Shown: piece after piece, positions 18,525 through 27,590 of the stretch
How the letters are laid out: the number at the start of each line of letters is the position of its first letter
How positions within the stretch are numbered: position 1 is the first letter of the stretch
From: an uncultured Bacteroidales bacterium
Lineage (GTDB): Bacteria; Bacteroidota; Bacteroidia; Bacteroidales; G3-4614
Length of the DNA stretch: 64,000 bases
Direction of reading: 5' to 3'
Assembly: GCA_949297125.1 (NCBI GenBank)
Contig: CASFRS010000005.1
Coordinates: forward strand, 48,748 to 112,747
Program-made: the position numbers and the translations under genes
The notes under the pieces: generated by a model
Seen by the model: only the letters and a program-made list of their open reading frames with translations
Databases searched by the model: none
Told to the model about the DNA's origin: nothing

Positions 18525-18863
18525 ATGGTACAACAGTGCGCAGTCATATTCGGTTGCCTTGCATTGGGCGAACTTGTGGTATATCTGACAGGGACGGACC
18601 TTCCCTCCAGCATAATAGGGATGCTGGTGCTGACATGCCTTCTGAAATTCAAGATTGTCAAACTGGAGAAAATACAGAAAATTTCCGATTTTCTCGTCAG
18701 CAACATAGGGTTCTTTTTCGTTCCCCCCGGCATAGCCCTCATGCTCTATCTCGATATGATAAAAGAAGAATTCTGGCCCATACTCGTATCGGCGTTCGTC
18801 AGTACGGTACTCGTGCTGGCCGTAACAGGATGGGTATACCAAATTGCCAATAAAAAGAAATGA
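18525..18863 (+). CDS. lrgA: CidA/LrgA family membrane protein
   Basis: 112 residues with four hydrophobic helices. The family core is clear: VVYLTGTDLPSSIIGMLVLTCLLKFKIVKLEKI, then FLVSNIGFFFVPPGIALMLY with the conserved FFVPPGIA. LrgA/CidA proteins were first described as holin-like regulators of murein hydrolases; related pairs (PftAB in Bacillus) move pyruvate. It overlaps lrgB by four bases (ATGA), a sign of coupled translation. Lying after a CoA-transferase gene makes a role with small carboxylic acids plausible, by inference. Confidence 0.9.
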   Translation: MVQQCAVIFGCLALGELVVYLTGTDLPSSIIGMLVLTCLLKFKIVKLEKIQKISDFLVSNIGFFFVPPGIALMLYLDMIKEEFWPILVSAFVSTVLVLAVTGWVYQIANKKK

Positions 18864-19555
18864 AATATACCGAAAACGCCTTTTTCCTCCTGGCTCTGAC
18901 ATTCATAGTCTATTACCTGTCGCTCAGGCTCTATAAAAAAAGCGGGTGGGCATTGCTCAACCCCATACTCGTAACAGTGGCCGTAATGATAACATTCCTG
19001 AAGCTGACGGGGATAACGTTCGAGACCTACGGGCACTCCGGACAGTACATAGAGTTCTGGCTGAAGCCGGCCATCGTTGCGCTGGGCGTACCGCTTTACA
19101 TGCAGCTGGAGGCGATAAAGAAACACTTCATCCCCATATTCCTGTCGCAACTGGCGGGGTGCGTGGTTGGAATAGTTTCGGTTGTAGGCATAGCAAAAGC
19201 AATGGGAGCATCGAAAGAGGTAATCCTCTCGCTCGCCCCCAAGTCGGTAACGACCCCCATAGCCATAGAGGTTACCCGTTCGGTGGGGGGTATCCCCTCG
19301 CTTACGGCGGCAGTGGTGATATTCGTCGGAATACTCGGGGCGATACTCGGCTATAAGACAATGAACATGGTACACGTAAAGGGTGCGGGAGCCCAAGGGC
19401 TTTCCATGGGGACGGCCGCCCATGCCGTAGGAACGTCCGCTTCCATGGCGGTCAGCAGCGAGCACGGGGCTTACGCAACGCTCGGCCTTATAGTCAATGG
19501 CGTGCTGACATCGTTCTTCACCCCCGGCATACTGAAACTTATGGGAATAATCTGA
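18860..19555 (+). CDS. lrgB: LrgB family membrane protein
   Basis: 231 residues with about seven to eight membrane segments. Family signatures include WLKPAIVALGVPLYMQLEAIKKH, the LAPKSVTTPIAIEVTRSVGGIPSLTA segment and GLSMGTAAHAVGTSASM, close to the LrgB/YohK consensus. Partner of LrgA immediately upstream. Function either as an antiholin-like module or as a carboxylate carrier. Confidence 0.92.
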   Translation: MKYTENAFFLLALTFIVYYLSLRLYKKSGWALLNPILVTVAVMITFLKLTGITFETYGHSGQYIEFWLKPAIVALGVPLYMQLEAIKKHFIPIFLSQLAGCVVGIVSVVGIAKAMGASKEVILSLAPKSVTTPIAIEVTRSVGGIPSLTAAVVIFVGILGAILGYKTMNMVHVKGAGAQGLSMGTAAHAVGTSASMAVSSEHGAYATLGLIVNGVLTSFFTPGILKLMGII

Positions 19556-19634
19556 AATACGCGGGAGTACGGGAGGAAAACGCCTCCCGGCCCGATACCG
19601 CAAGTACCGCAAATCGGGATGCGGCATCCTGCAA

Positions 19635-19680
19635 AAAGCAGGTAACGGAAAATTGTTGCAATAATACCGTTACCTGCTTT
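19635..19680. terminator. Hairpin between convergent lrgB and topA
   Basis: AAAGCAGGTAACGG (19635-19648) pairs perfectly with CCGTTACCTGCTTT (19667-19680), 18-base loop, with A-run before and an AT-rich tail after. Suitable for termination from either side. Confidence 0.7.
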
Positions 19681-19740
19681 ATATATGGTCTGCTGCCATA
19701 TGCCATGCGCCCGGGAAATGATGCCGCAAGGGGAGTATGG

Positions 19741-22062
19741 TTATTTCTTTCTCCTTACGCTTTTCCTGGCGGGTTTTTCACCCTGTTCCCTTACAATCTC
19801 CATGCACTCCTCTGCGGTAAGTTCCTTCGGGTTGCAGTTCCTGGGCAGTTTATAGTTGCTTTTCCTGTACGATATGTAGGCCCCGTAGCGGCCGTTCATG
19901 ACGAGGAGTTCCGGCTCGTTGTCGAAACTCTTTATAATGCGGTTGCTCTCTTCCGTGCGCTTTGCCTTTATAAGCTCTTCGGCTTCCTCAAGCGACACTT
20001 CAAGCGGCTGGTACTCTTTGGGAAGCGAAACGAACTTGTTGTCATGGCGGATATACGGGCCGAAACGCCCTACCCCTACAACAACCTCTTTCCCCTCGAA
20101 CTCGCCGAGGGTGCGCGGCAGTTCAAACAGTTTCAGTGCCTCCTCAAGGGTAATGCTGCCGAGCGTCTGCCCTTTCATCAGCGATGCGAATACGGGTTTC
20201 TCCTCATCATCCGCACTCCCTATCTGGACGACAGGGCCGAAACGCCCTATCTTTACGGAGACGGGCTTGCCGCTTTTGGGGTCGTTGCCGAGAATCCTCT
20301 CCCCTACCTTGTGGCCCGAATGTTGCGCTGAGGCTGTCTCCACTTCGGGGTGGAACGCCTTATAGAAGGTATCTATCGATTTTACCCATGCCTCTTCGCC
20401 GGCCGCTATGCGGTCGAACTTCTCTTCCACCTCGGCCGTAAAGTTGTAGTTCAGTATGTCGGGGAAGTTTTCAGTAAGGTAGTCGTTTACCACAATACCT
20501 ATGTCGGTAGGTATCAGTTTACCCTTTTCGCTGCCTGTCGTCTCGCTCTTTTCCGAAGCGGTTACCTTGCCCTCCTTGAGGGTAAGGAGGCGGTATTTGC
20601 GCTTTTCACCCGTTTTGTTTCCCTTCGCAACGTATTCCCTCTGCTGTATGGTTGAGATTGTGGGGGCGTATGTGGAGGGACGCCCTATGCCGAGCTCCTC
20701 CAGCTTGTGTACGAGCGATGCTTCGGAGTATCTCGGCGGTGCCATCGAGAACCTTTCCACAGCCTCGGCCGTGGAAAGGGAAAGCCGCTCACCCTGTTGC
20801 ATGGCGGGAAGCGTATTGCCGTCGTTCTCCTGCTCGGCCTCGTCTTCGGTCGATTCCCTGTAAAGGCGCAGGAACCCGTCGAACTTTATCACTTCGCCCG
20901 TTACCGTAAACTTGTCGCCGTTCTCGTCGCCCGTTACGGTAACAGTCGTCTTTTCGGTTATGGCATTGCTCATCTGCGATGCCGCGGTACGTTTCCATAT
21001 CAGTTCGTAAAGGCGTTGCATCTGGGCCGTACCGCTGATTTCCCTGTTTGAAATGTATGTGGGGCGGATAGCCTCATGCGCCTCCTGCGCCCCTTTTGAA
21101 CTTGTATGGAAATTGTGCGGGGAGGAGTATTCCGCACCGAAGTTTTCAGAAATGACCTCCTTTGCCGTGTTTATGGCCAGTGATGAAAGGTTTACCGAGT
21201 CGGTACGCATGTATGTGATAAGTCCCGCTTCGTAAAGCTGCTGGGCAACCCTCATGGTCTGCGACACGGAGAAGCTCAGTTTCCGGGCGGCCTCCTGTTG
21301 CAGCGTGGAGGTGGTAAACGGCGGGGCGGGGTATTTCTGCAGCGGTTTTACCGTTATGTCGGTTATCCTGAACGATTCTCCCGCAATCCTTTCCAGGAGT
21401 GCCCGTGCATCGTCGAACGAAGTCGGGCGGCGCGACATCTCCCCCTTTATCAGGTTTCCGTCGGGCAGGGCGAATTGCGCCGTAACGCGGTACGACGACT
21501 CCGCGCGGAAGTTTTCTATCTCGCGTTCCCTCTCCACTATAAGGCGTACGGCGACAGACTGCACCCTCCCGGCCGACAGCGACGGTTTGATTTTTTTCCA
21601 CAGTACGGGGGAGAGTTCAAACCCCACAATCCTGTCAAGGATGCGGCGTGCCTGCTGGGCATTGACAAGGTTGTAATCTATTTCGCGGGGATTTTCTATT
21701 GCCTTGAGAATGGCGTTTTTGGTAATTTCGTGAAAAACTATGCGGCGGGTCTTTTCGGGGGTGAGGCCGAGGACCACATACAGATGCCATGCTATTGCTT
21801 CCCCTTCGCGGTCTTCATCGGAAGCCAGCCAAACCGTCTCGGCCTCCTTGGCAGCCTCTTTCAGTTCCGAAACAAGTTTCTTCTTGTCGGCCGGGATTTC
21901 ATATACTGGCGAATAGTCTTTTGCTATGTCTATGCTGAAATCCTTCTTTTTCAAATCTCGTATGTGGCCGTAACTCGACAGTACCCTGAAGTCTTTTCCG
22001 AGAAACTTTTCTATTGTTTTAGCTTTGGCCGGGGATTCTACAATAACTAAATTAGGCTGCAT
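19741..22062 (-). CDS. topA: DNA topoisomerase I
   Basis: Relaxes negative supercoils. 773 residues. The TOPRIM domain opens with LVIVESPAKAKTIEKFLG (5-22) and contains ASDEDREGEAIAWHL; the active-site Tyr is in GLITYMRTDSVNLS around 293-299; RIGRPSTYAPTI-like IGRPSTYAPTIS near 455 is conserved. Instead of Cys4 zinc ribbons, the C-terminus carries three topoisomerase C-terminal repeats (RFGPVVQIG, RFGPYIRHDNKFVSLP, RYGAYISYRKSNYKLP), then a Lys/Arg-rich tail. It is convergent with lrgB. Confidence 0.96.
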   Translation of the reverse strand: MQPNLVIVESPAKAKTIEKFLGKDFRVLSSYGHIRDLKKKDFSIDIAKDYSPVYEIPADKKKLVSELKEAAKEAETVWLASDEDREGEAIAWHLYVVLGLTPEKTRRIVFHEITKNAILKAIENPREIDYNLVNAQQARRILDRIVGFELSPVLWKKIKPSLSAGRVQSVAVRLIVEREREIENFRAESSYRVTAQFALPDGNLIKGEMSRRPTSFDDARALLERIAGESFRITDITVKPLQKYPAPPFTTSTLQQEAARKLSFSVSQTMRVAQQLYEAGLITYMRTDSVNLSSLAINTAKEVISENFGAEYSSPHNFHTSSKGAQEAHEAIRPTYISNREISGTAQMQRLYELIWKRTAASQMSNAITEKTTVTVTGDENGDKFTVTGEVIKFDGFLRLYRESTEDEAEQENDGNTLPAMQQGERLSLSTAEAVERFSMAPPRYSEASLVHKLEELGIGRPSTYAPTISTIQQREYVAKGNKTGEKRKYRLLTLKEGKVTASEKSETTGSEKGKLIPTDIGIVVNDYLTENFPDILNYNFTAEVEEKFDRIAAGEEAWVKSIDTFYKAFHPEVETASAQHSGHKVGERILGNDPKSGKPVSVKIGRFGPVVQIGSADDEEKPVFASLMKGQTLGSITLEEALKLFELPRTLGEFEGKEVVVGVGRFGPYIRHDNKFVSLPKEYQPLEVSLEEAEELIKAKRTEESNRIIKSFDNEPELLVMNGRYGAYISYRKSNYKLPRNCNPKELTAEECMEIVREQGEKPARKSVRRKK

Positions 22063-22101
22063 TTTTCAGTCGAAATTTGTGCCTGACGGCAAATTCGGGT
22101 G

Positions 22102-22109
22102 CAAAATTA
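22102..22109 (-). promoter_or_regulatory. -7 element for topA
   Basis: CAAAATTA reads TAATTTTG on the minus strand, a full TAnnTTTG match 40 bases ahead of the start codon; the -33 position lacks TTTG. Confidence 0.45.
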
Positions 22110-22251
22110 TAAAAAACTGCGTGTATGACAGCTATTTCACATAAAATAATTGCCCCGGCGGGTTTCGCGCCGCAACCTCTTCGCCCTCCATCCGCGCGGT
22201 ATGCCCGCGGCGGAAACCGGTGTAGCCGCCCGGTCGGATTAGAGGTTCGGA

Positions 22252-22295
22252 ACAATGGCCGGTTCCGGTCTGTTTTTGAAGAAAACGGCCATTGT
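22252..22295 (+). other. Inverted repeat just ahead of the small membrane protein gene
   Basis: ACAATGGCCG (22252-22261) is the exact complement of 22286-22295, with a 24-base loop containing a short GC palindrome and TTTTT. It ends 14 bases before the ATG at 22310 and could be an operator or a leader structure. Confidence 0.35.
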
Positions 22296-22309
22296 ATTAT
22301 CTTCGCGTA

Positions 22310-22594
22310 ATGGAGGGAAAAAACCAATGCGGCTTCAAATCCCGCGTATCGGACAGTCTTAAAAACCTGTCGTTCCGGACAGGGGCGATTATCCTTGCCT
22401 GTTGCATCCCGTTCTATATCCTGTCGTTCGTGCAGATGCTCTTCCCGATATCGGCAACGGCCAAAGGTGTGTTGTGGGCGGCTCTTTTCGGCACGGCCAA
22501 GGGGGTGCAGTATCTCGGACTCTTTATTCTGGGAGCAGAGGGCGTAAGGCGCGTAAAATGGTATTTCAAGCGCAACAAAAAATGCGGTGGATGA
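22310..22594 (+). CDS. Small two-helix membrane protein (transporter-suffix-like)
   Basis: 94 residues from the ATG at 22310. Two hydrophobic helices (FRTGAIILACCIPFYILSFV and the GVLWAALFGTAKGVQYLGLF region) separated by a short turn, ending in RRVKWYFKRNKK. Size and layout resemble the short 'transporter suffix domain' proteins of Bacteroidota, but that is a tentative match. TATCTTCG at 22299-22306 is a near -7 element that would overlap the leader. It is convergent with the fumarate reductase operon. Confidence 0.55.
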   Translation: MEGKNQCGFKSRVSDSLKNLSFRTGAIILACCIPFYILSFVQMLFPISATAKGVLWAALFGTAKGVQYLGLFILGAEGVRRVKWYFKRNKKCGG

Positions 22595-22630
22595 CAATGG
22601 GTGGGCGTCCTCTCCTCTGCCCTGCCGACA

Positions 22631-22667
22631 AAAAAACTCCGGCCCGTATTGCTTGCGGGCCGGAGTT
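22631..22667 (-). terminator. Intrinsic terminator of the fumarate reductase operon
   Basis: AACTCCGGCCCG (22635-22646) pairs perfectly with CGGGCCGGAGTT (22656-22667), nine-base loop. On the minus strand it is followed by a T-run (complement of 22631-22636). 27 bases after the frdB stop. Confidence 0.88.
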
Positions 22668-22693
22668 CCGTTTATCAAACCTTGCGGGTATTG

Positions 22694-23449
22694 TCAGTCT
22701 TTCAGTTTGGCCGAAATGAATTCCCTGTTGAGACGTGCAATGTTGGTTATCGACACGTTTTTGGGGCATTCGGCTTCGCATGCACCGGTATTGGTACAGT
22801 TTCCGAAACCGAGTTCGTCCATTTTTGCAAGCATGGCCTTTGCCCTTCTTGCAGCCTCTACCTTACCCTGCGGCAGGAGAGCCAGCTGGCTTACCTTGGC
22901 CGAAACGAACAGCATGGCCGAACCGTTCTTGCAGGCTGCAACGCATGCGCCGCACCCGATGCACGAAGCGGCATCCATTGCAAGGTCGGCATCCTTTTTG
23001 GGAATGGGAATCGCGTTGGCATCCTGTGCGCCTCCGGTGTTGACCGATACGTATCCGCCGGCCTGCATGATCTTGTCGTATGCGCTGCGGTCTACGATAA
23101 GGTCTCTTATTATCGGGAATCCGGCCGAACGCCACGGCTCAACTACAATCGTATCGCCGTCTTTGAAGCGGCGCATGTGGAGCTGGCAGGTAGTAACCCC
23201 CTCGTCGGGCCCGTGCGGGTGTCCGTTTATGTAGAGCGAGCACATGCCGCAGATACCCTCGCGGCAGTCGTTGTCGAAAACTACCGGCTCTTCGCCTTTG
23301 TTTATCAGCTGTTCGTTGAGGACATCGAGCATCTCAAGGAACGAACTGTCGGTGGAAATGTTTTCCAGTTTGTACGTCTCGAAGCGGCCAGCTTCCTTCG
23401 GGCCTCTCTGACGCCATATTTTAAGTGTTACATTTATCGTCTTGTCCAT
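22694..23449 (-). CDS. frdB: Fumarate reductase/succinate dehydrogenase iron-sulfur subunit
   Basis: 251 residues. The N-terminal plant-type ferredoxin domain binds [2Fe-2S] through CREGICGMC and a later Cys near residue 85 (TTCQLHM); the C-terminal domain holds [11 protein letters not shown] and [14 protein letters not shown] for the [4Fe-4S] and [3Fe-4S] clusters. It passes electrons between the quinol-oxidising cytochrome b and the flavoprotein. Last gene of a C-A-B operon, five bases after frdA. In anaerobic Bacteroidales this complex mainly reduces fumarate to succinate. Confidence 0.95.
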   Translation of the reverse strand: MDKTINVTLKIWRQRGPKEAGRFETYKLENISTDSSFLEMLDVLNEQLINKGEEPVVFDNDCREGICGMCSLYINGHPHGPDEGVTTCQLHMRRFKDGDTIVVEPWRSAGFPIIRDLIVDRSAYDKIMQAGGYVSVNTGGAQDANAIPIPKKDADLAMDAASCIGCGACVAACKNGSAMLFVSAKVSQLALLPQGKVEAARRAKAMLAKMDELGFGNCTNTGACEAECPKNVSITNIARLNREFISAKLKD

Positions 23450-23454
23450 GTCCG

Positions 23455-25404
23455 TTATTGTTTATAGTTACGTTGTTGTACTTTGATAGCTTCGTAATTG
23501 AGCGGTTCCTTGTACATTTCCGGCTCTTTGTCTTCCCCGTTGTACTTCCAGCAGCTTACATACATGTACTTGTCGTCCTGACGGAGAGCTTCGCCGTCGG
23601 GCGTCTGGAATTCTTCACGGAAGTGCCCGCCGCACGATTCGTTGCGGTTGAGGGCGTCCAAAGCCATCAGCTGGCCTATTTCTATGAAATCGGCAACGCG
23701 GAGGGCTTTCTCCAGTTCGGTATTCATGGAATTTATTTCACCCGGGATACGGACATTGGTCCAGAACTCTTTCTTTATCTCTTTCAGTTTCTGCAATGCG
23801 GTTTCCAGCCCCTCTTTTGTCCTGCCCATACCTACATACTCCCACATGATAAGACCGAGTTCCTTGTGTATGGAATCGACCGAACGCTTGCCTTTTATGG
23901 ACATCAGTTTTTCTATCCTTGCCCTTACTCCCTGCTCGGCTTCGTCGAACTCCTTGCTCTTCGTGTCGATATGCGGCACGGTAATCTGGTCGGACAGGTA
24001 GTTCTGTATCGTATAGGGAAGGACAAAGTACCCGTCGGCAAGGCCCTGCATCAGGGCCGATGCCCCGAGGCGGTTTGCGCCGTGGTCGGAGAAGTTTGCC
24101 TCGCCTATGGCGAAGAGTCCCGGAATTGATGTGCTCAGTTCGTAGTCCACCCAGATACCGCCCATCGTATAGTGGATAGCGGGGTAAATCATCATCGGGG
24201 TTTCGTACGGGTTGTCGTCAACTATCTTTTCGTACATCTGGAAGAGGTTGCCGTAACGGGCGGCAACGACGTCTTTCCCGAGACGCTCGATAGCCGAAGA
24301 GAAGTCGAGGTAAACGGCAAGGCCAGTCGAGCCTACACCGTAACCGGCGTCGCAACGCTCTTTTGCGGCACGCGAAGCAACGTCGCGCGGAACAAGGTTG
24401 CCGAATGCCGGGTAGCGGCGTTCAAGATAGTAGTCCCTGTCTTCCTCCTTGATTTGGGTGGGTTTCAGCTTGCCGGCTCGGATAGCCTCTGCATCCTCTT
24501 TCTTTTTCGGCGTCCATATGCGGCCGTCGTTACGGAGCGACTCCGACATAAGCGTCAGTTTCGACTGGAACTCTCCGTGAACAGGTATACAGGTGGGGTG
24601 TATCTGTGCGAAGGCAGGGTTTGCGAAATATGCCCCCTTGCGGTAGCACTGCATTGCCGCCGAACCGTTGCTGTTCATTGCGTTGGTAGAGAGGAAGTAG
24701 GTGTTTCCGTAACCGCCGGTTGCAATGACAACGGCGTGTGCGCCGAAGCGTTCAATTTCGCCGGTAACCAGGTTGCGGGCTATTATTCCGCGTGCGCGCC
24801 CGTCGATTACGACAAGGTCGAGCATTTCGTAACGCGTATAGAGTTTTACCGTGCCTTTCTTTACCTGGCGGCTGAGAGCCGAGTAGGCGCCGAGCAGCAA
24901 CTGCTGTCCCGTCTGCCCTTTGGCGTAGAACGTACGTGAAACCTGCGCGCCGCCGAACGAACGGTTGTCGAGGAGGCCTCCGTATTCGCGGGCAAACGGA
25001 ACACCCTGGGCAACGCACTGGTCTATTATGTTGTTGGAGACTTCGGCCAGACGGTAAACGTTGGCTTCGCGTGCGCGGTAGTCCCCGCCCTTAATCGTAT
25101 CGTAGAAGAGACGGTAAACGCTGTCGCCGTCGTTCTGATAGTTCTTGGCAGCGTTGATACCGCCCTGTGCGGCAATCGAGTGAGCACGGCGGGGCGAATC
25201 CTGAATACAGAAATTCAGCACGTTGAACCCCATTTCACCGAGCGATGCGGCAGCCGAACCGCCGGCAAGGCCTGTTCCTACGACGATAATGTCGAGGCGG
25301 CGTTTGTTGGCCGGATTGACAAGTTTCTGATGAGCCTTGTAGTTTGTCCATTTTTCGGCTAACGGCCCTTCGGGAATCTTAGAATCTATTTTAATATTTG
25401 CCAT
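23455..25404 (-). CDS. frdA: Fumarate reductase/succinate dehydrogenase flavoprotein subunit
   Basis: 649 residues. The FAD-binding start is [33 protein letters not shown] is the segment with the FAD-linking His; [20 protein letters not shown] and the [14 protein letters not shown] region line the FAD and dicarboxylate site. The capping-domain sequence places it in the group with diheme, five-helix cytochrome b subunits found in Bacteroidota and Epsilonproteobacteria. Between frdC and frdB with gaps of 25 and 5 bases. Confidence 0.96.
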   Translation of the reverse strand: MANIKIDSKIPEGPLAEKWTNYKAHQKLVNPANKRRLDIIVVGTGLAGGSAAASLGEMGFNVLNFCIQDSPRRAHSIAAQGGINAAKNYQNDGDSVYRLFYDTIKGGDYRAREANVYRLAEVSNNIIDQCVAQGVPFAREYGGLLDNRSFGGAQVSRTFYAKGQTGQQLLLGAYSALSRQVKKGTVKLYTRYEMLDLVVIDGRARGIIARNLVTGEIERFGAHAVVIATGGYGNTYFLSTNAMNSNGSAAMQCYRKGAYFANPAFAQIHPTCIPVHGEFQSKLTLMSESLRNDGRIWTPKKKEDAEAIRAGKLKPTQIKEEDRDYYLERRYPAFGNLVPRDVASRAAKERCDAGYGVGSTGLAVYLDFSSAIERLGKDVVAARYGNLFQMYEKIVDDNPYETPMMIYPAIHYTMGGIWVDYELSTSIPGLFAIGEANFSDHGANRLGASALMQGLADGYFVLPYTIQNYLSDQITVPHIDTKSKEFDEAEQGVRARIEKLMSIKGKRSVDSIHKELGLIMWEYVGMGRTKEGLETALQKLKEIKKEFWTNVRIPGEINSMNTELEKALRVADFIEIGQLMALDALNRNESCGGHFREEFQTPDGEALRQDDKYMYVSCWKYNGEDKEPEMYKEPLNYEAIKVQQRNYKQ

Positions 25405-25429
25405 AATTTGTTGTGTTGTTTGTTTACGT

Positions 25430-26098
25430 TTATGCTACCACAAAATAAAACCAAAGGGCTACGAAAGCGAAACCTAAGCAGATTATCGTAGTAAATACGT
25501 TCGATATTATTTTCCAGCGTTTGAGCCATACGAGGTTGTTCCAGCCTATCGTCTGGATTGCGCTCCAGAAACCGTGGGTAAGGTGGAACCACAATGCAAC
25601 GAACCATATAAGGTAGAGAACAACGTACAGTCCGTTGGAGAAAGTCTCCTTTATGAGTGCATATCCGTCGTGCGGGTCGATGCCGGGCAGACCGAGTTCG
25701 GCAATCTCGTTCAACTGCATTTTATACCAGAACTGCGCCCCGTGAAGTATCAGGCCGAGAACCACTATTATACCGAGAACCAGCATGTTCTGCGAAGCCC
25801 ATTCCACGCCTTTGGGGCGTACCGTAACCTTATAACGGTTGTTTCCTCTTGCCTTGAGATTCTGCAATGTAAGCACAAAGGCGTAAATGATGTGTATTAC
25901 AAAGCCCGCAGCCAGGACAAGCGTGCCTGCAATAGCGTACCAGTTTGCTCCAAGGAACTTGCATACCGCGTTGTATCCTTCTTCAGAAAATACGGCGGCA
26001 AAGTTCATCGACAGGTGGAATGTCAGGAACAAAACAAGAAAAAGCCCCGTTATACTCATTACGAGCTTTCTCCCGATAGACGAATCTGTTAACCACAT
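25430..26098 (-). CDS. frdC: Fumarate reductase/succinate dehydrogenase cytochrome b subunit
   Basis: 222 residues with five membrane helices ([23 protein letters not shown] is the first). Histidines in the helices (THLSMN-equivalent [36 protein letters not shown]) are candidates for ligands of two haems, as in diheme quinol:fumarate reductases. First gene of the operon; a good promoter is at 26148-26177. Confidence 0.93.
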   Translation of the reverse strand: MWLTDSSIGRKLVMSITGLFLVLFLTFHLSMNFAAVFSEEGYNAVCKFLGANWYAIAGTLVLAAGFVIHIIYAFVLTLQNLKARGNNRYKVTVRPKGVEWASQNMLVLGIIVVLGLILHGAQFWYKMQLNEIAELGLPGIDPHDGYALIKETFSNGLYVVLYLIWFVALWFHLTHGFWSAIQTIGWNNLVWLKRWKIISNVFTTIICLGFAFVALWFYFVVA

Positions 26099-26147
26099 AA
26101 AAACTTTAATTTAATGAATATAAATGATAAAAAATTTCCGAGTATGC

Positions 26148-26177
26148 AAATTTAATGTAATCTGCATTAGTTGGCAA
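26148..26177 (-). promoter_or_regulatory. Promoter of the frdCAB operon
   Basis: On the minus strand TTG (complement of 26175-26177) is followed after 19 bases by TAAATTTG (complement of 26148-26155). Both elements and the spacing match the Bacteroides primary sigma consensus, giving a leader of about 45 bases. Confidence 0.75.
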
Positions 26178-26227
26178 GCGTATGAAGATTTTTTTCTCCG
26201 ATATGGCGCTATTATGTGAAAATGACT

Positions 26228-26440
26228 TATTTTTGTGCCTCGAACACGATTAATTCAAACAGAAAACAGCGGAAAAGAAAGGGCCGTCCCTTGTCCCCGA
26301 CCCCTGCTGCAGGCAGCGCGGAACGCCGCAATGCCGTACGGAAGGCGGAACGGGCCGTGTCGGAGACGGCGGGTTATCAAGCCGTACAAGAGTTACGGCG
26401 GCAGCCACGTGCCCGCGTAAAAACAAAAAAACGATACGAT
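26228..26440 (+). promoter_or_regulatory. -7 element and long leader of asd
   Basis: TATTTTTG at 26228-26235 matches TAnnTTTG. Transcription from it would produce a leader of about 200 bases, GC-rich and without obvious coding constraint. The open frame continues upstream from asd through the leader, but its composition (runs of Arg/Ala/Pro) does not look like protein. I do not recognise a known riboswitch fold. Confidence 0.4.
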
Positions 26441-27448
26441 ATGAAAGTAGCAATTGTCGGTGCCAGCGGTGCAGTAGGACAGGAGTTCCTCCGCGTATTG
26501 GCCGAGAGAGATTTTCCGATAGACGAACTCCTCCTTTTCGGGTCGTCCCGCAGTGCGGGGACCGTCTACACGTTCAAGGGGAAAGAGTGCACGGTAAAGG
26601 AATTGCAGGACAACGACGATTTTAAAGGGGTCGACATAGCCTTTACCTCGGCCGGGGCCGGGACATCCAAAAAGTTCGAGAAGACCATAACCCGTTACGG
26701 GGCGGTAATGATTGACAATTCCAGTGCGTTCCGCATGGACGACGATGTTCCCCTGGTAGTGCCCGAAGTAAACGGGAAAGATGCCGAAGTGCGTCCCCGC
26801 AACGTAATAGCCAACCCCAACTGTACCACGATACAGATGGTTGTAGCCCTCAACGCGATAGAAAAGATTTCGCACATAAAGAGGGTCCATGTTTCCACCT
26901 ATCAGGCTGCAAGCGGCGCGGGAGCCGCCGCAATGGACGAGCTTGTGGAGCAGTACGCCCAGTTGCAGCGCGGCGAAGACCCCACGGTAAGCAAGTTCTA
27001 CTATCAGCTGGCATATAACCTGATACCCCAGGTAGACGTAGCCACCGACAACCTCTATACCAAAGAGGAGATGAAGATGTTCAACGAAACCCGCAAGATA
27101 ATGCACTCCGATATAAAGACATCGGCCACCTGTGTGCGTGTACCCGTAATGCGCGCGCATTCCGAGACGACATGGGTAGAGACCGAACGTCCCGTATCGG
27201 TAGAAGAAGCACGTGCCGCATTCGCTTCGGCCGAAGGCGTTGTGCTTATGGACGATCTTGAAAACAGGGTCTATCCCATGCCGCTCGACGTAGCCGGAAA
27301 GGACCCCGTATATGTAGGCCGCATCCGCAAGGATCTGGCATGCGACAACGGGCTGGTCTTCTGGACGGTCAGCGACCAGATACGCAAAGGTGCGGCCTTG
27401 AACGCCGTCCAGATAGCGGAATACCTGATAAAGCACAACGCACTGTAG
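26441..27448 (+). CDS. asd: Aspartate-semialdehyde dehydrogenase
   Basis: Reduces aspartyl phosphate to aspartate semialdehyde for lysine/diaminopimelate, threonine and methionine. 335 residues from the ATG at 26441; an upstream in-frame start would add 75 residues with no family counterpart. NADP-binding [18 protein letters not shown] at 3-20; catalytic Cys in [10 protein letters not shown] near 126; [17 protein letters not shown] contains the substrate loop; later His in [12 protein letters not shown]. Ends with the usual dimerisation helix. A hairpin at 27541 separates it from the next gene. Confidence 0.95.
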   Translation: MKVAIVGASGAVGQEFLRVLAERDFPIDELLLFGSSRSAGTVYTFKGKECTVKELQDNDDFKGVDIAFTSAGAGTSKKFEKTITRYGAVMIDNSSAFRMDDDVPLVVPEVNGKDAEVRPRNVIANPNCTTIQMVVALNAIEKISHIKRVHVSTYQAASGAGAAAMDELVEQYAQLQRGEDPTVSKFYYQLAYNLIPQVDVATDNLYTKEEMKMFNETRKIMHSDIKTSATCVRVPVMRAHSETTWVETERPVSVEEARAAFASAEGVVLMDDLENRVYPMPLDVAGKDPVYVGRIRKDLACDNGLVFWTVSDQIRKGAALNAVQIAEYLIKHNAL

Positions 27449-27540
27449 TATCCGTGCGGGTGGTCCGGGTGTCGGGACACTATCCCGTTCACGTGCCGGG
27501 CAGCCTGTTGCGGCAAGTGCGCAACGGAACATAAAATCAG

Positions 27541-27570
27541 AGAGGGGCGGTTTTGCGGATACGCCCCTTT
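27541..27570 (+). terminator. Hairpin after asd
   Basis: AGGGGCG (27543-27549) pairs with CGCCCCT (27562-27568), 12-base loop, followed by TTT only. Probable asd terminator, 95 bases after its stop. Confidence 0.5.
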
Positions 27571-27590
27571 CGCATATAGAGACGAACAGG

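Noticed and set aside
26216..26440. 75-residue N-terminal extension of Asd
   Set aside because: The extension has no family counterpart and lies over the -7 element; the ATG at 26441 begins exactly at the conserved NADP-binding fold.
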